A DNA stretch of 64,000 nucleotides from NCBI RefSeq assembly GCF_025950525.1, contig NZ_JAPDGS010000002.1:372001-436000 (forward strand), in the 5' to 3' direction. Positions 63,556-64,000 of this stretch are shown here, one piece after another. Each line of letters starts with the position of its first letter. Position 1 is the stretch's first letter. The notes beneath the pieces were generated by a model, which did no database searches, was not told the DNA's origin, and worked only from the letters and a program-made list of their open reading frames with translations. Source of the DNA: Stagnihabitans lacustris. Lineage in GTDB: Bacteria; Pseudomonadota; Alphaproteobacteria; Rhodobacterales; Rhodobacteraceae. The position numbers and the translations under genes were made by a program.

Positions 63556-64000
63556 CGGTCCCTCCAGCGGTTCGCGATGGGATAGCGCCGGTCCAGCCAG
63601 AAGGCTTTCTTCGTCAGCTTGACCCCCGGGGCGGATTGGAAGCGTTTGTATTCGCTGATGTAAAGCAGGTGTTCGATGCGCTTCACAATGGCCTCATCGA
63701 AGCCCTGCGATACGATCTCGGCCACGGAGAGTTCGTTTTCCACCAGCCCCTCCAGGATCGCGTCCAGCACGGGGTAGGGGGGAAGCGAGTCCTCGTCCTT
63801 CTGGTTGTCGCGCAACTCGGCTGAGGGCGGCTTTTCGATCACGCGCGGCGGGATCACGACCCCCGCAGGCCCCGCCATCCAATCCCGGTGGTTCGCGTTC
63901 CGCCAGCGGCAGGCGTCGAAGACCCGGGTTTTATACAGGTCCTTCAGCGGGTTATACCCGCCGTTCATATCGCCATAGATCGTGCAATAGCCCACCGCCA
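63552..64000 (-). CDS. nadE: NAD+ synthase, C-terminal end (partial)
   Basis: The visible 148 codons are the C-terminal part of glutamine-dependent NAD synthetase; its start lies beyond the window. The frame begins VGYCTIYGDMNGGYNPLKDLYK, then IIPPRVIEKPPSAELRDNQKDEDSLPPY-type sequence and ends [10 protein letters not shown]. It makes NAD from nicotinic acid adenine dinucleotide. The next minus-strand gene seems coupled to its stop. Confidence 0.93.
   Translation of the reverse strand, partial: AVGYCTIYGDMNGGYNPLKDLYKTRVFDACRWRNANHRDWMAGPAGVVIPPRVIEKPPSAELRDNQKDEDSLPPYPVLDAILEGLVENELSVAEIVSQGFDEAIVKRIEHLLYISEYKRFQSAPGVKLTKKAFWLDRRYPIANRWRDR

Noticed and set aside
1..64000. CRISPR array, prophage or insertion sequence
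   Set aside because: No regularly spaced repeats, cas, integrase, transposase or phage structural genes were seen.
1..64000. tRNA or rRNA genes
   Set aside because: No T-loop GGTTCAAATCC-like blocks with a matching cloverleaf or rRNA sequence were noticed; a dedicated scan would be decisive.

Overview
The window looks like chromosomal DNA of a high-GC alphaproteobacterium of the Rhodobacterales (Rhodobacter/Gemmobacter/Paracoccus-like). Support comes from the gene content (Irr with fabA-fabB-fabI, aroA-cmk, rpsA-ihfB-lapA-trpF, DUF6478), a SAM/SAH-type riboswitch in front of metK, and intergenic repeats around CAGTATGAAA/TTTCATACTG. Most genes are housekeeping. I found no prophage, insertion sequence, CRISPR array, rRNA or recognisable tRNA.

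Layout. 0-1.7 kb: end of a type I secretion ATPase and its HlyD-type adaptor. 1.8-4.5 kb: plus-strand operon of RidA-like, GDPD, DUF482 acyltransferase and pterin dehydratase. 4.5-8.1 kb (minus): aromatic aminotransferase, sulfurtransferase and a soluble globin-coupled chemoreceptor. 8.2-12.1 kb: smpB, a small potassium channel, a degenerate Hint-domain protein, a DMT exporter and dapA. 12.2-20.5 kb: lytic transglycosylase, folC-accD, a CPBP-like membrane protein, a lipoprotein, DUF6478 and a LysR regulator. 20.5-31.5 kb: ompA-gnat-cinA, map, MFS, recO, VOC, RDD, fabI-fabB-fabA, nhaA and irr.

The accessory centre of interest is 31.5-40.2 kb. A minus-strand sugar ABC transporter, an IolI-type TIM-barrel isomerase and a LacI regulator face a plus-strand operon. 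That operon encodes a MocD-like membrane di-iron oxygenase, a MocE-like Rieske ferredoxin, a divergent PanB-like enzyme and a Gfo/Idh/MocA dehydrogenase. The set resembles rhizopine (O-methyl-inosamine) catabolism genes and suggests uptake, oxidative demethylation and oxidation of a methylated inositol-like compound. The PanB-like member is not part of any described moc set I know. The region around the LacI gene carries four spaced copies of TGACGnnAT, and the transporter promoter overlaps a perfect 9+9 bp inverted repeat.

40.2-64 kb returns to core genes: aroA-cmk, a GlfT2-like glycosyltransferase, phoH, a lipoprotein/OmpA pair sharing a small domain, miaB, trmB, metK, lnt, corC, ybeY, an HxlR regulator with a nitroreductase, rpsA, ihfB, lapA, trpF, trpB, and the end of nadE. 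Between corC and lnt sits a lower-GC Imm11-like gene bracketed by direct repeats. In many relatives cmk lies next to rpsA; here about 13.7 kb separates them.
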